From contig NOWV01000125.1 of assembly GCA_003344405.1 (NCBI GenBank), positions 161,901 through 225,900 of the forward strand: a stretch of DNA of 64,000 nucleotides, written 5' to 3'. This document shows, piece by piece, positions 1 to 15,000 of the stretch (positions are counted from its first letter, which is position 1; the number at the start of each line of letters is the position of its first letter). Below the pieces are notes generated by a model that was given only the letters and a program-made list of their open reading frames with translations, did no database searches and was not told the DNA's origin. This stretch comes from Trichoplax sp. H2 (Eukaryota > Placozoa > Uniplacotomia > Trichoplacea). The position numbers were made by a program, and so were the translations under genes.

Positions 1-39
1 TTTGCTGAATATGTATACTATTTTCTACGTTAGTTTCAG

Positions 40-2419
40 AAAGTGAAACTAAAGAAACTGCACAGCAATCTTCTGGTCAAAATTTAGTTACTGCCGATGG
101 TTCTTACGCTACCCAAGCAGCTATTAGTGCGTTATCGTCGAAAAAGGAATTACGGTATATTAATAGGCTATGTGGATCCTTAAATATTATGGCTCTAAAT
201 ATTAAACTATTTCAACTTAAACATATTAATTTCATACTATAGTCCACGATTGAGAGAATACTTGATGGACGGTGAATTTTTCGTTGGAGCAACAATGGCT
301 ACAACTTTAACTAAACTAACTTTACGCTACAGTAAATTATGTGAAGATACTGCTAGAAAGAACGTAAGTTTTCTACGCTTAAGCTGTGCAATCTTGATTC
401 CACAGTCTTACAATTGCCATTACAAACTAATCTACTCTTCTTTATTAGCGATTTTCTGCTAGCGCTATGCTGTACATGGCGGGTATTCTTCATCTCGGTA
501 AATCTGGATTACCGAAAAAGGTACATTTTTTAATTTTCCTAAAGTTCTTTATTAAATGGTAGCAAATTTGATGTTAGCCTTGTTACTAAATGTACTTTTA
601 TTTTGCAGGCTATCAATGATGATGATTTTGATCGAATCTCGGTTTGCATATCAGTTTTATCAACACCAAGTGATTTAATGATGGATATATTTACAAAGGA
701 GTGTAGAAAATCTTTATCAGAAATGATTGCTAATCAATCAGACAGTAAAGAAGATAAACCAGAGGTACCTCCTCCTTAGTAGCTTTTATCTAATTTTTAA
801 TGCTTAAAATCTCAAGAGGGTATAATGCTTCTTCTTAGGATCTTGACGAAGTAGTTGTACGTGTACAAGCAGATGATCCAATATCATTTATGAGTATCAT
901 TGCTCCATCTGAAGATGACTTAGGCGAGGTATTCATAAACACTTAATAGTAACATTTTCAACTTGCAATAATTGTAATGATCGTCTTACTTTTTGTCCTC
1001 GGCTAATTGTAGAATCAATTTGAAGAGAGTCTTTCAAAAGCTTTAACCAGTACTACAACTAAGAAAGATAATCCACTTGACTCCCAATTGAACAAGGTTG
1101 CGTAAAAATAACTAATGTTGTACATAATGATCTTATTATTTCTGCTATTAAGCATTTGCTATTTGTTTCAGGTTCATCAATTAACTGGCTTTTCTGATCC
1201 TGTTTATGCTGAAGCTTATATTTATGTTAATCAGTACGATATTGTGTTGGATGTACTAATTGTAAATCAAACTGGAGATACGTTACAAAATACTACCCTT
1301 GAATTAGCTACGTTAGGTAACATATGACAATTTCTAGATCTTTAGCAATTTACGCTAACTATGTAAAAATTATAGTTGGTGGTAGCAATTTCTAGTAAAT
1401 AAAAATTTAAATCATTTTATTATGCTGCAGGTGATTTAAAACTCGTCGAGAAACCTGTTCCAATTACCATAGCACCACGGGATTTCTGTAATATCAAAGT
1501 ATGACAAACGTAGGGTTGACCATTGTTCGATCACAACACCTATTAATGTATTTTTTAATTCATCCAGGCAAATATTAAAGTAGCTTCTACTGAGAACGGA
1601 ATAATTTTTGGAAATATTGGTAATTTTTCATTTAAACAATTTTACCGATTTAGTTGAGCTTGCGTTACAATTACTAAAATAACTTGGCTAATGTTTACCT
1701 GTGTATTTTTAGTGTATGATGTTAGTGGAACGGCACATGACCGCAACTGTGTCGTACTTAATGAGATACATATCGATATTATGGACTACATTATGCCAGC
1801 AACATGCACTGATACTGAATTTCGTCAAATGTGGGCGGAATTTGAATGGGAAAACAAGGTTGTGGATTAAGAATGAATGGCGATCTATATGTTGTTCTCA
1901 ATGACTAACGAATAGTTCGTTTTTAAAATATATAGGTTACTGTTAATTCGAATATTACTGACATACAGGAATATCTCGACCATATTATTGCCTCGACAAA
2001 TATGAAGTGTTTGACTTCAGATACGGTAAGTCAGTTGTTACATATGTTTAAGTTTATGCTCTTGCATCATCCATTCAATTTATGCAATTTATCATGTAGG
2101 CATTAAAAGGCGATTGCGGTTTTTTGGCTGCAAATCTGTACGCAAAGAGCATATTTGGCGAGGATGCCTTAGCTAATGTAAGCATTGAGAGAACAGCTGA
2201 TCAGTCTGAAACACCTGTTACTGGTCATATTCGAATCAGAGCTAAAAGTCAGGTAAAAATTTAACATACTTTTTATGTATGCGCACATAATTTTAATATC
2301 AATAAGGTCTATTGCAAAAGAGACAAACAATGTAAGAAAATTTTGCGCATGTTGCTCAATAGGGTATGGCATTAAGCTTGGGAGACAAAATCAACTTGTC
2401 GCAAAAGAAGTCATCATAA
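40..2419 (+). CDS. COPB1: Coatomer subunit beta (beta-COP), C-terminal part, 5' truncated
   Basis: Beta-COP is a core subunit of the COPI coat that drives retrograde Golgi-to-ER vesicle traffic on the cytosolic face of Golgi membranes. Exons: about 40-154, 243-363, 449-520, 609-764, 839-928, 1013-1096, 1172-1316, 1431-1498, 1568-1619, 1713-1858, 1936-2025, 2100-2252, 2363-2419; splice phases agree throughout. The translation follows animal beta-COP without a break: the linker with [10 protein letters not shown], the [11 protein letters not shown] segment, the appendage with [33 protein letters not shown] and EFEWENK, and the extreme C-terminus [16 protein letters not shown] followed by TAA. 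The N-terminal HEAT-like trunk lies to the left of the window. First-exon acceptor could be at 33 or 39. Introns are mostly 60-120 bases. Identification is very secure from conserved length and order. Confidence 0.97.
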
Positions 2420-3711
2420 AGTTCTACCTATAGATGGTATTATAATAATAGGAGATTAGGTAATGCAACGTTATTCTTTTTACGACTTAACAAAGATAAA
2501 TCATCAAAGTTGGTGTTGATACAACTAGTCTAACAATGTACTAGAGTTTGACTTGCGTGGCATAAAAATCTTGTCAAGTCATCTGAAATGAACTGTCGAA
2601 TTGGCAATGGTAGTAAATAATTGTTACAAGTAAGAACTTTTAATAATGTTTATCCTAATAGTGATCTTCTAGCTTAGAGTAGCTGTAATGTTATTTGCTT
2701 AAGTTGAATTTTGCTAAATAACATTTTATGTATATGATTAGCTCGTGCTTGTTATGGTGCTTAACCAATACCTGAAGTTTACCACAAAAAAATTAATATC
2801 TCAAAATGTCCTTGAATTATTTTTTGATGGGCATTTGCATGCTACGTAATATATTCTAAAAAATCTAAAAATGCAATTTTTATTCCGTATGGGAGTTTAA
2901 AATACATTGTAATAGATGATGGCCTATTTGCTCAGTAATTGTATGGCTTGGTCATCCTGGTCTTTACTTAGCTTATTATCCACCAATGCAATAAAAAATT
3001 ATCAATACTTGCAAAACTTGCTCCAGAATTAGTAAACGATTCTATGTAACTTTCAACAAATTTACTTTTTGTCTTGATTAATGCAGGAAAATCTTATTAT
3101 GGTAGGTATGAAATCTTTAGAATTTATAAAAAGAAGGATAATTGTATTTAAGGATGAAGTTTTACTAACATATCCGATTCATATCTTCAGCATACTGAAA
3201 TATGTGAAATTTATTAGATATTTATTGCATCTTCAACGCTTGGCAGTGATTCAAGATAGCTATACTTGAGATAAAGCTTGCACTATTCACCTTTTGAATC
3301 ATACTACATATTGATAGTAGTTTTCATAAAAGAATTACTGGACACTAATTGCGATCTATACTATACCTTCATGCTACACTATCATTAACCATTAGCATTT
3401 TTACAAGCTGCAAATACTGAAGATACTTTTGTCCGATAAACGTGTATGTCAAGAATCCTTTTTTATACTACGATGAAACTTTACTAGTGATATTGGCAAA
3501 TGTATCTCATTAGTAGGTCGGTAACTTTTATAAATTAATCAGAATAATACAATTAATTTGTTTAGCCTTTGATAGTTCTTACTATATTTCGCTTCTGTCA
3601 CAATCATCAAGATACAAATGTAGTATGAATAGGGTGATAAGCTTCAATTGCTTCATGTAAGGCATTGAGAAATTATTAGAAATAATTTATATTATAAAAT
3701 GAATCAACACT
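2420..3711. other. Intergenic, convergent 3' ends
   Basis: AT-rich spacer between the stop codons of COPB1 (+) and the oxysterol-binding protein gene (-). Short ORFs here (for example 3081-3269) show no family resemblance or splice context. I see no RNA gene or repeat. Confidence 0.6.
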
Positions 3712-6700
3712 TCATTTATCTTCATAAATATGAGGGCAATCTTCGTAATCCCCGTTCCAATATTTGCCGTTAAATTCCCATACTTGCGCACCAATAAACT
3801 TATTCGTCGTTTGATAAAACCATCTATAAGAAAATATCAGTTTTAGACAAACCGTATTAATATTTCGTCCTTGATTCTAATTTTGCTGCTTAAGCGTACT
3901 TAGATGCATAAGTAGGAAGTTATTAAATTATTAAATTGTTAAAAGCTAATAACACTAAAGTTATTCTAAACAATATCGGCAACAACATGTAACTACACTA
4001 CTCGATGTAATTGCCCGATAAATCTAATTTATCGGCGAACAGCAAAGAGAAATTATTTTTTTTCATCTTATTAACTGTAATAATATGAGCTTACTTCGGC
4101 TGATATTCAGTCTTATTTTTAGCACGTTCTCGACGTGCTGCTCGCTGCTTTTCTTCCAATCTCAGTTTTTCACTAGCTGCCTTATCTATTGTAATACACG
4201 ATAGCTATAAGTTGTGTGAAATATTATTCAATCAAGTAATGATTATATAATTATGAGTTTTAAGAAGCATTTTATAGGCAAATCTGGTCTAATGAAAGAC
4301 AGTCGTTATATCTATTCCATGGAAAATTAAAGTCATTGTAAATAGATTTATCTATTTCATTAATTTTATTAACTGAGAGTGAACTAAAGTTTTGAAGATG
4401 ATAGGGTATATAATCATAACTTAGATGAATTATTGTTTGCGTATAATAACATCAGCGGAAAGTAAAGTTATGCTGATTGCACTATGACAAGCACAATCTT
4501 ATTCTACGTTAGCAAAGTAAAATCAGAGTTCATGTCAAATTAACTTTAAAGCTACGGGAATATTGGAGAATTATCATCGTTACTAAGGATTTAATACATT
4601 TATTAATCTTTATCCACAGTAGCGATATAAATTCAAGTTTTGGATGTAATTTAATGCATACGAATTTCTGCTTGCATATATTAATTATTGGCCATGCTGT
4701 AATTACCAAATAATCTGCTTTACCTGTACTACCCAATTCGAGATATCGTATGTCTGGTCTAAATCTTGAATCGGTTCTCGGTAACTGTAATCAAGATGCA
4801 ATATCGAATTATTTAATAATAGCTGATGGTTTCTATAGCATAAAGAATGAATACATAAATGAAGCATCCATAATTTCATCGTTAATGTGGCCCTCGCCCA
4901 AGCTTTGTTGAGAGCATCTAATATTATAATCTTTCTTACATATTTCTCAAGCGTTGTTGTTAGTTCATTCAGCATAAACGAAAATGCGGTCATACCATAC
5001 ATCTTGAAAATGAGATTTAGAAATGTTAATATTTTTGAGATATAATATCTTATATAGGAGTCTACAATTTACTTTTAGCATCAATTTCAAGTTAAAAATG
5101 CTTGCCTTTTCGGAGCAGGCAGGTCTGGGTTCCGCTGTCCAAAGGTGAATATTTTCTTGGTAAGTTCCAGCAGGTTTATCCGTCAAATCATTATTACTAG
5201 ATGTCTTGCTTGTATTCTGATATGGAACTGCTAAGGAATTGGCTGTGCTTTGGCTTGGATTCAATGAAGATTTACCATCATTCTCAAGATCTTCATCAGC
5301 ATCTTTAGATGTTGGCAATGATGTTTTACTAGATTTTCGTGTTTTGATTAAGGCAGGGTTGAGCAAATTAGAATGCAATTCCTCAGTCCACTTCCCCTCT
5401 AATGAATACACTTTTTCTTTGCTATGAAACATAAGCATATAAAAATTAGGTCTAAAATGATTTATGGACAAAATTTTTCTTGTCTTTGCTTACTTAGCAT
5501 CAGTGACAAAGCCTTGTAAGCGATTAAGATCTTTTCCAAACCAGCCACTTGGCTTAAAGTTTATACTACACTTATAGCCATTAGTGTGATTGATCACGTC
5601 GAGATTGCCATACTAAAAATAGATGCCCATGTAAAAAGAGTGTTAGTAGTTATTAGAAGGAAGTCCTTTAGGATAGTAGTGAAACTGTAACATCACATAG
5701 GCCTGAAAAGGAGTTCGTGCATGGGCGATATTATAACTTGAGCTAGATTGCTAATAAGTAATAATCTGATACTAGATTTTTATTCGGTTTGTGATCGAAA
5801 CCATTAGTAATCGTCGCTAATATCACTACTATGATGACCAAATACACGGAAAAATTTCATAGGAGCAAAATTTTGTTTAAAACATTAGTTGTATGTGCAC
5901 ATAAAGATATCACTTCCAGACATGGTACAGCGACGGAGTTTAATAAATAAAACGTTAAAGAAGTTATGGTGAACATGATCATATTGATGAAAAGGTTTCG
6001 TTTCAGAATTTATATAATATTTAGAATACATCATATAAATGATGAACGCTGCTGATATTGTACCTGTTCGATCCATAGTTTGCCGGTAATGACATTGTGA
6101 ATGTAAGTTGTTACTTGCGACCAAGTATAGATTTCTCCTAGTCTATATTGGATTAAATTGCACAGGAATAAAAAGACTTTATTGGCCTGTGTTTGATTTT
6201 CTCTGTATCTTTACTTAATTAAAGGACTATTGCCAAATTTAAATATAGATTAAACGGCCTGCTTGACTTACTTTGGAAATTCCAGAATTGCTACACCTTT
6301 AGGAATGACTTCTATACCCTTGCCCCAGAATTTCAATTTAGGTTGGACTGACAGGCTAAGGCTGTAGTTGTTATTCAAAGAGCGACAGTGGAAAGCCGAT
6401 ATAGGTGGATGATGGCTAACCTATGAGTGGCAAGCATCGGATTGTAAATTTAGCAATATCCTTAATGTCCTTCATTAGTACAAGCAAAACCGTCAACACT
6501 TAGAGAAGTTAATGTTTCTTTCTGTGATAATCCGTTATAGATATCCATAACCAATCGCTGATTTATAGCAGATAATAGCTATATGTATATGGTATATATC
6601 ATGATATTTAAGCTTGATAAACATCAACCAATAGAAGCTACAAGCTTTTCCTATTATAAGCACAGGCAATTGAAATGTTCCATAATAGAAAAAAAAACAT

Positions 6701-9082
6701 GTGGCGTAACTAAAATTTGAAAAGTATTCATTTTCTGATCTGTGACTATATATTGCAAATAGCTGTAAAGGCTAACATAGACGGTGATTAAACCCTTCAG
6801 TCATTTAGAAACGTTTAATACAAGTAATTACTAAGTGTTGTACTCTGTTATGCAACTTTAACTGCAAATATTCCAGTTGGATTACAAAATTCAGTTACAG
6901 TACTTGCCAGTGGACTACTACACTCATTGGAATAAAATGATGAGAATCTTCTATTGCAATGAATTATTCTTGATGACTAGAATACAAGTATGCAATACTT
7001 ATTTATAAAGTAAAGTATTGAAATCAGAGGCCAATCTACCTACATTTGCTACTATGGCATAGGTCGCCTTGTACAACTTAAGTTTGAAAAGTATACATCT
7101 CTGACCTGGGCCTACTATATATATGCAAATAGTGGTAAAGGCTAACATAAAGTACATGACGATTATACACTTTAAGTCGTTTAGAAACATTTAATACAAG
7201 TAATTACTCAGTATTGCATTAGTGCTGCACTCTTTATGCAACATTAACTGCTAACATTCCGATTAGATCAGCAGGTCTAGTTGCAGTAGTTGCTGTTAGA
7301 CTTCCGGTACGGAAGTAAAATATTGAGAAATCTGCCACTGTGATGATTTATTCTAGTTGACTATCCGTGTGAATTATTTATGAAATAAAGTACTGTAATA
7401 AGAGGCCAATCTATGAATATTAATTTCGCTTCAGTAGCGTAGATGGCCATGCCGGCACATTAAAAGGATCGCGGTAGTTATTTGGCTTTCACATTCTTGC
7501 TATTTAATGATATCTACGATAATTATCAAGTTACAGCCTGGAAAATAGCTGAAAATTTATTTATTTTAGTTTACCTGCTCAGTTACTAACTGAAATCGAT
7601 GCCTGCCAGGAAGGAGAAGATAAATGCGAGACATATCATTTGCACGTAAAACAAGTCAAGGTGAGACGAATCAATTGAAATTTGAAATCATGTACGAATA
7701 AGTTATTTCCAAATAGCTTCTCGTATTTTAAATACTGTATGATCTTAAAATTTAAATCAGGTCAATTTTAGATAATTTAATTCTCGTATAAGATTTCCTT
7801 ACGTTACTAGCTCATAAGTTTCTCCCAGTAATGGATTAAAAGGTTTACCAATCCTATTCCAGTTAGATGCTGAGCTGGACACAGCAAAAGCGGCGACATA
7901 CTGCGAAAGTGCGAATACAGCAAGTGGAAAATCATAAATTTAATTGTTGATTGCTATCGCAATGCTATTTCTCTCGCATTAAATAGGGTGTCAGCAAGCA
8001 ATTTGTTTTGTTTTATGAAGCAGTTATGAAATAATCTTTGATCCATGCACAAACAGATTAATCTAGAGATTAAGAGCGTATTTAAGAAAAGCTGCTGTAG
8101 TTATTACTTGAATACGTATGAGTGGGTCTTGGCTTTCTGCTGCAATATCCAATAGCTGATCATATTCCATATATTCAGCAAGTCGTTGTAAGAAGGATAG
8201 AGGCTCGTTGAAATAGACTATACAGTCCATGAGCAAGTTGATTATATACATGCAAAAGATATAGGACCAATTTTGGTCGTTAAGAACCTTATAGAATTAT
8301 CGATGAAATCAAAAATTGCAAATTAACCTGGCATTGTTATCCTTGATAGATCCTGTAGGAAAACGTTAGAATCCAATAAGTACCGAAAATTTGATAGTAT
8401 ACGAATATAGCTAATTTCACGATTCTTAACAGCATAATGTTAGCTAAGTTAAGGATGGCATTACTTCCTTATTACGACATAGTATTCCTCTGTTAGCATT
8501 AGCTATTTACTATAAAAGCTACTCAGCTATTGATTTTGATAGTCCAAGCTTGAAAATTAAAATTCCTCACCTTTCCTATGGAATGTTTTAAGATAGACCA
8601 AATCGTGATATCTTCCCGAGACATCATTGGAGCTGGTAAAGATGTTCTATTAATAGATAAGGTTGTTATAAAATTAATTAAATGTAGATAGCTTGAATAA
8701 AAATTTTCAAATTAATGATTGATTATTTATGGCAGTTGTACCTGGGTTTAAAATCTTTCATCATTTTTATATTTTGCCGAACTACAATATCGCCATCAGC
8801 TTCGATGATTTGTCCTATTTCTTCACTTTCAGCTTAGAATATCAAACATAGAATCAAAATCCTTACTAACTATCCACCGCCCCAACTGACTAGATCGTTT
8901 AATGATACTAATTCAACGTCTAATTGCAATATCTGCATATTCGCAAATTGCTCCTAATTTAAGATTTGTAATTAAAGATTCCTACCTTCGTCTGATTCAT
9001 TCCCACTATGACTGTTTACATCGTAGAAACTATCGTCGTTTTCCTCTTCACCATTATCTCGGCGAGAATTTTCTAAAATTTC
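3712..9082 (-). other. OSBPL1A: ORP1L exons 17-31: FFAT and lipid-binding ORD
   Basis: Exons: 8986-9082 (FFAT), 8742-8832, 8571-8646, 8328-8352 (25 nt), 8108-8217, 7803-7900, 7575-7602 (28 nt), 6272-6420, 6064-6142, 5494-5612, 5106-5421, 4940-5002, 4724-4784, 4095-4185, 3712-3823. Landmarks: [117 protein letters not shown] and [16 protein letters not shown]. The signature motif is split exactly EQ|VSHHPP by an intron of 1.15 kb. Exon 5106-5421 carries a Ser/Asn/Asp-rich insert of about 60 residues longer than usual. Confidence 0.93.
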
Positions 9083-12000
9083 CTGCCGCTAAGTGCCGTT
9101 TTAATTAGATCGCAATTCAGAAAGAGCAATGAAGATGATTGTAACAGCAATAAATCAAGGTATTAAGTATTTCAAGCCGGTATAATAAACAGGATCGCTT
9201 TAAACATCGATTAAGCTCTACGAGAAAAATATGCTGGCTGAAATATGAACATTTAAATTCAATTTACCTCTGCAGCTTGTCTAGCTAGTTGTTCTTGGTC
9301 ATCAGCGAGTTGCTCCAGTGTTGATTGCATCATTAAATCTTTCTTCATTTCCTTGCTCATTTGCTTCTGTAATTCCTATTTCGATCAAAAGGGGATTTAG
9401 ATCAGTAAAATAATTGATCAGAGTAGTCCGATATAATCTCAATCATTGCTGCCATATTTTACATTCGATTGCTGCTCAAGTATCTTCATGCAATGATCTA
9501 ATGTAGACCATAATTCTTTCGAGACGATTTCTACTTTGCTTGATTGATTTACTATGTCTTCTATATATGGAGCCGGATGAACTTGTGATTTCTTTTCGTA
9601 AAATGATATTCTAGTCTCAAGGATTTTAACATGGGCTTGTGCGGTCTGCATAATTATAAAGAATAAGGAAAAGAGTTTCATAAGGAATTCGTGGCCACGC
9701 TAAATATAAATTAGTACTAGTGCTAGAACAATTACAACCGAGTAAAAAGATCATTCAGACAAATTTGAGGGAATTGCTATTTAGATTTATATGAGAAAGC
9801 CAATATAAATTGATACTCAATTACTTAATTAACGTACTAACGATGGAAATATGTAAAAATTTAATCTTATGCAACAGGACATAAAGAAGTAAGTACGGTA
9901 ATAGGTATATTCTTGGAAGTAAGCAAAGCTCATAAATGAAAGTATAGAGTCAATCATAGTACATTAATTAATGGAGGGATAAGAATCCTAAATTCATACT
10001 TGTAATGCATCTTGTATCGTTTGTAATGGCTCCATAGCTAAGGAATTTTCAGCACTGGTATGAAATCGATATTTTTGATCTATTTTATATTCGCGATGAT
10101 GACTTAAAGCGTTTAGCCATTTCTATTAACGGTAATACAGTCATCATGATCATTTAAAATTCTTCAAAGAATAAACGTTATAAAATACTTCCATATGCAC
10201 GAATTAACAGTTCCAGTTTTGCTAGTATTTTAAGTTGTTAAAAGCTACATTTATAATGTCTAACCCGTCGGCATTCTCGTCCATTGGCTCCAGGAGTAAC
10301 ACTCCATACTTGTGATGTATCATCAGAGAAGTCAATCCGAAAAGAAAACTCATCATCTTTCCTGACCTAGAACATTATTTCATTCAATTAAATTGTTCGA
10401 TTACTAATTTCTCACTTTATCATTTAAATTGGCTATATTTTATAGTTCTACCGTGAAGACAGATTGGCTTAGCCATCGATAACCCTGACGTTTAACTCCA
10501 GAAACAGCATCCGCTCTAGTTTTAAAGATCATTTAGTGCAAAGGTAAAAATAGCGTTATAAGATGCAGAATTTGAAATTTTTTAAATTACAGAAATATCT
10601 GTTCCACGCTAGTAGAGCTATTTCAAAGTATGAATTACTAATATACCTCTTATTATAGTAAAACAGCGTTCCATGATCTAAAACTACCCAGTATAGCTTC
10701 CAGCCAAAGAATCTTGATCTCTAATTTTAAGAGTATCGGTGATTAAAGTTAGAATTGCATTAGTAGCAAAATTAGGTCTTAAAAAGATAGGAATAAATAG
10801 AATGAAAAGGATAATTAACATTTTTACTATAGAGTTATCAATTATTGAATTATTGCATCGTCAAGGGCTGCAATTAACGTTAGATTCATATAACTTAAAT
10901 TAAAACAGCGTTGCAGTTTTTACTTTTAGTAGTTCTCCTTCAAATTTTGTAGCTTGGCGCTTTGAAATCTATTTACAATAATAGGCAGTTTTAGCTCATG
11001 ATAGTTTGATTTCATTTTCTATATTATGATTACATCGACAGTAAAGTTAAAAATAAAATATATCGCTAACCTTTGCAGTTTTTGATTTTATTAATTGCGA
11101 TATTTCAATATTTTCGGTTAAGTCATGGCTATATTGGCCTGCAATTTATTCGATAAAGAGGAAAACTACTAAATATGGTTCATTATGATAATAGAGTGTT
11201 TATTTAGTGGCCAAATTATTTATAATGTTAATGCTAAAATTAATTTCTTAACGGCATCATGCAAATGATTTTACTCTTTCAAAGCTATTTAATCTAATCA
11301 TGGATAGGAGCAGGAATAAATTGCACGTTTCAATTGCAAGTTAATCCTTTTCATTAATAAAATAGTAATGGCAAATGATGTAAAGGTCTGCCTTACCATA
11401 GTTATTTCTGATATTGGCATCAATTCCTTTATCCAGTAATAGCTTAGCAATTTCCTGATAATTTCTAAAAGTAAGATCAGAGATGATATAAATAATCAAG
11501 AGGAAAATTAGTAAATCAATTTTGTAGTTTACATTTATAAATTTATTGTACACTGGAAATAAAAAGTAATTTTACCTTTGAACAGCATAGTGTAGAGCAG
11601 TATTACCATGTAAATCTGTACAATGGATATTTGGAGAGTTGATGTCATTAAACTAATTAAAAGGAAGAAAATGTCAAATACGAGGGCTGCCTATTGGATA
11701 TGGCAATCATAGCATCAATAAACTCTCGATTTCAGATTAGTGGACAATCTATATCAGGTCAAATATGTAGCAGCTGTCATGGTTGCAATTGAATAATGTT
11801 AAATTTAGGCTCAAAGGATTTTAATCTAGAGTAAGGATAAGCATACGCATACTACACTAAATCCAATGGAATATTTATGAATTTTCGTCTCCCAAAACGT
11901 TAGAATTTAAAGTAAGCATGGAAATAAGCGAGCACATTAGATTTCATTTTATATTCACAATTTAATAGATTATAATTATGTCAATTATAGCTGCATTTGA

Positions 12001-15000
12001 TTTTTCCCAGACTATTTTATCAATTGCAATATATTCTGTATAAGCATTTTAGATCCTCAAAATCTGAAGCAAAAATGAAGCTTAAAATGTTATAATCTAA
12101 TAAGCTTGAATCAGTACGACGTTATTTTCATTAGATTACAGATTTAATAGTACGATAAGTATTAGTCATATGTTACCATCAATTGCATAGTTATAAGATC
12201 CCCTATTCTAGCGGAATTTAAAAACTTTTCTTCATTCTTTCTATTTTGAATTCGTTCGGCAGCTATATCAATCACAATTTTTACAAATTAAATTCTTATA
12301 GGCATACCTCATGTCTTCCATTAGATAGCCAAGCAAATAATATAGTACTAACTGATCTTACAGCATTTGTATGCTTACGGCTAGAATATCAGCTTACCTC
12401 CTAATATTTTTTCCACTTCCCTGGTTTTGGCAATACACCGAGAAGTATCGCCAACATTATTAATCGTAAATACATTAACATTTTCTGTTAATAACAGTAA
12501 GACAGTGTCCTGTAGAAGCCGATTAATAATTGGATCCCATTAGACTGAATAAGTACAAATGTATTTTATTTAAAGTGAAAATTTCCTTATCTTAAGACAA
12601 AGCATTAATCAAATATTAACAAATAAAATCCGACGTTAAATTTCCATCTTGAATTAATTACTTACACTACGCCCTATGTAACAAGCTTTATGTAATGGTG
12701 TATCGCCGACATCATTAGTTGCATTAACGTCAGCTCCATGCTGAATTTTAAAATATTACATCATCAATAGACTATGTTAGATTAGATGTAGACATCTTAA
12801 CAGACCTTTTACCATTTATTGCATGTCTTAAATTTTAGCTTAAAAATAATTTTGTTAAAAGATATGATCGACTGAGAGATATCTATATCTCAGATTTGCT
12901 ACCTGTAATAACAACTTAATTATACTGTTGTGACCATAATAAGCAGCTAAATGAAGTGGTGTCCACCCAAGATTGTAATTATTCCTTCCTACGATCGGTC
13001 AGCAAAAAAATTGATTTGATATCTTACTATTAAGTATCTTAATATCGTTAAAATTATTTTTACTAGAAATCTCTGATATTAGGTTAAGGTTAGATCAATT
13101 CTCTTCCTATGTACCTTTGCAGTTAACATCCACAGCTTTGCCGCCTTGACTTGCATTTAATATATTCTGAAATAGAAATAAAGTCTTTCAGTAAATACCG
13201 TGGTAATTAATAACCAATTGGAACAGAAAATATGAGGCGCTTTCATCCGAGATAATAAATTACAATTTAGAGAAGTAGATATTTACTACAATATAAGGGA
13301 TTTAGACATCCATTATAAATCCTATATTTAATTCAACTTTAGCAAAACATGGGATAAAGATCTCCACTTTTTGTATCTACTGTTTGCAATGCTATCATCG
13401 ATAAGAGAACTATGAAATAAGTTGGATATCACAATTATGCCGTCTAAAATTCATTTTATTTGTCTTGCCGGAGATAAAAATTGACGACCCTTAAATTAAT
13501 GGCTTAGCTTCATATTAGCACGGAGAATATTTACTCGAGATCAATTATGCTTTTGAATGAAATAGCCAACAATAAGAAGCACCTCTTTAGTGCAATTATA
13601 ATCGTTATGAAAAGGATATAAATTTACGCAATAGCTGTGAAAAGACTGTAGTTTAATACAATATGAATATCTTTAATATGCTAATTGAAAATTTATTGAG
13701 AGAAAATTGGTATTAATCTAACTATTAAGAGAGGATGAAATATGAAAAGAGGAAGAAGAACTCTATGAGATAAAGCTAGCTACCGTAAAGATTTCTGACC
13801 TGTTCAATCCGTGATTGCAAACATCATTACTTTGAAGCTAACATATCATGTATCATTAAAAATCCACTAGAGGTAACTTAAGTTCTGTAGCAGCTAATTT
13901 TGCTTATGAGATATGGCTAGTTACTGAGAGATTTCCTGACCGATTTAATCTATAAGTTACAGGTTTCATTGGTTTAAAGTCTATCATTTATCATTACAAT
14001 ATACTTGAGGTAACTTAAGATCCGTAGCAGTTAATCTTGCAACTAGTTTCATCAAAACCGGAAAGATACCCAACGGTAGAATTTAACCGCTAAGAATAGA
14101 CTTTCGATAAACAGGTTTACAAAGTTTTATGTATGAATTAGGAAGGAGTAAATAGTATTCAAATTCGATATGAGGTGGAATAGATAATTCGAGTAGTACG
14201 ATAGTTTGGCAAGTTATAGAATTGAATTGTACTATTTCTAGTCGTTAAAACTGCCGTACTACCTAGCCGACAGCTTTAATCTCAAGACACTAAGAAGCTA
14301 TAATTAATAATAACGAAATCGAATAATAAAATGACTTGTTCTGTTCTAGAAAGAAGGTATAAATTGTTATGAAATGAAAATTAATCAAGCATTTTAAAGG
14401 TTTATCCAAATTTATGCTGGGAAAGAAGTTCTAATGTATGCTAGGGAGATCATTATTAGGATACTGATATCCTCTGTGAGCTTATTTTTTTACAAAATTA
14501 ATATAATCTCTTCGTCATAAACGACGAAAATCTCCAGGTTCAAACAGCAGGAAATTATGTTAAACCGATTATAACATGGAGGAACTTTTGTAAAGAAACA
14601 TATGCTACATTGCTGATGGAATAATCAGTAGGCTATCAGCATTGATTTATGATTTGAAAATGGAAAATCAGGATACAATTTTAAACTATAATCCTTCCTT
14701 TATATCGATTTCGAGACCTCCTATTAGATGTAGAATGCTATCTAAATGTAATTTTTAGCCTATCATAGTCAATTATTTTTACGGAATATGGGCCTTCTTC
14801 GTAAATTGCAAGAAATTATATCTGGAAATTGCTGCAATGCTACATATCACCGTCTGATGAAAGCTAAGAGATGGGACGATAAATTTAATTTTATTCCTTT
14901 ATACTTGTGTTTGTAATCGCTTCATTACCGTGCATTTCTTGGTATCTCCATTTCTAGCAGCTAAATGTAATGATTCTTCAACTTCAATGACTTTACTGGC

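Noticed and set aside
4965-5471. 168-codon continuous ORF as a separate gene
   Set aside because: It is one ORP1L exon read through into its introns; only 5106-5421 (or from 5073) is coding in that frame.
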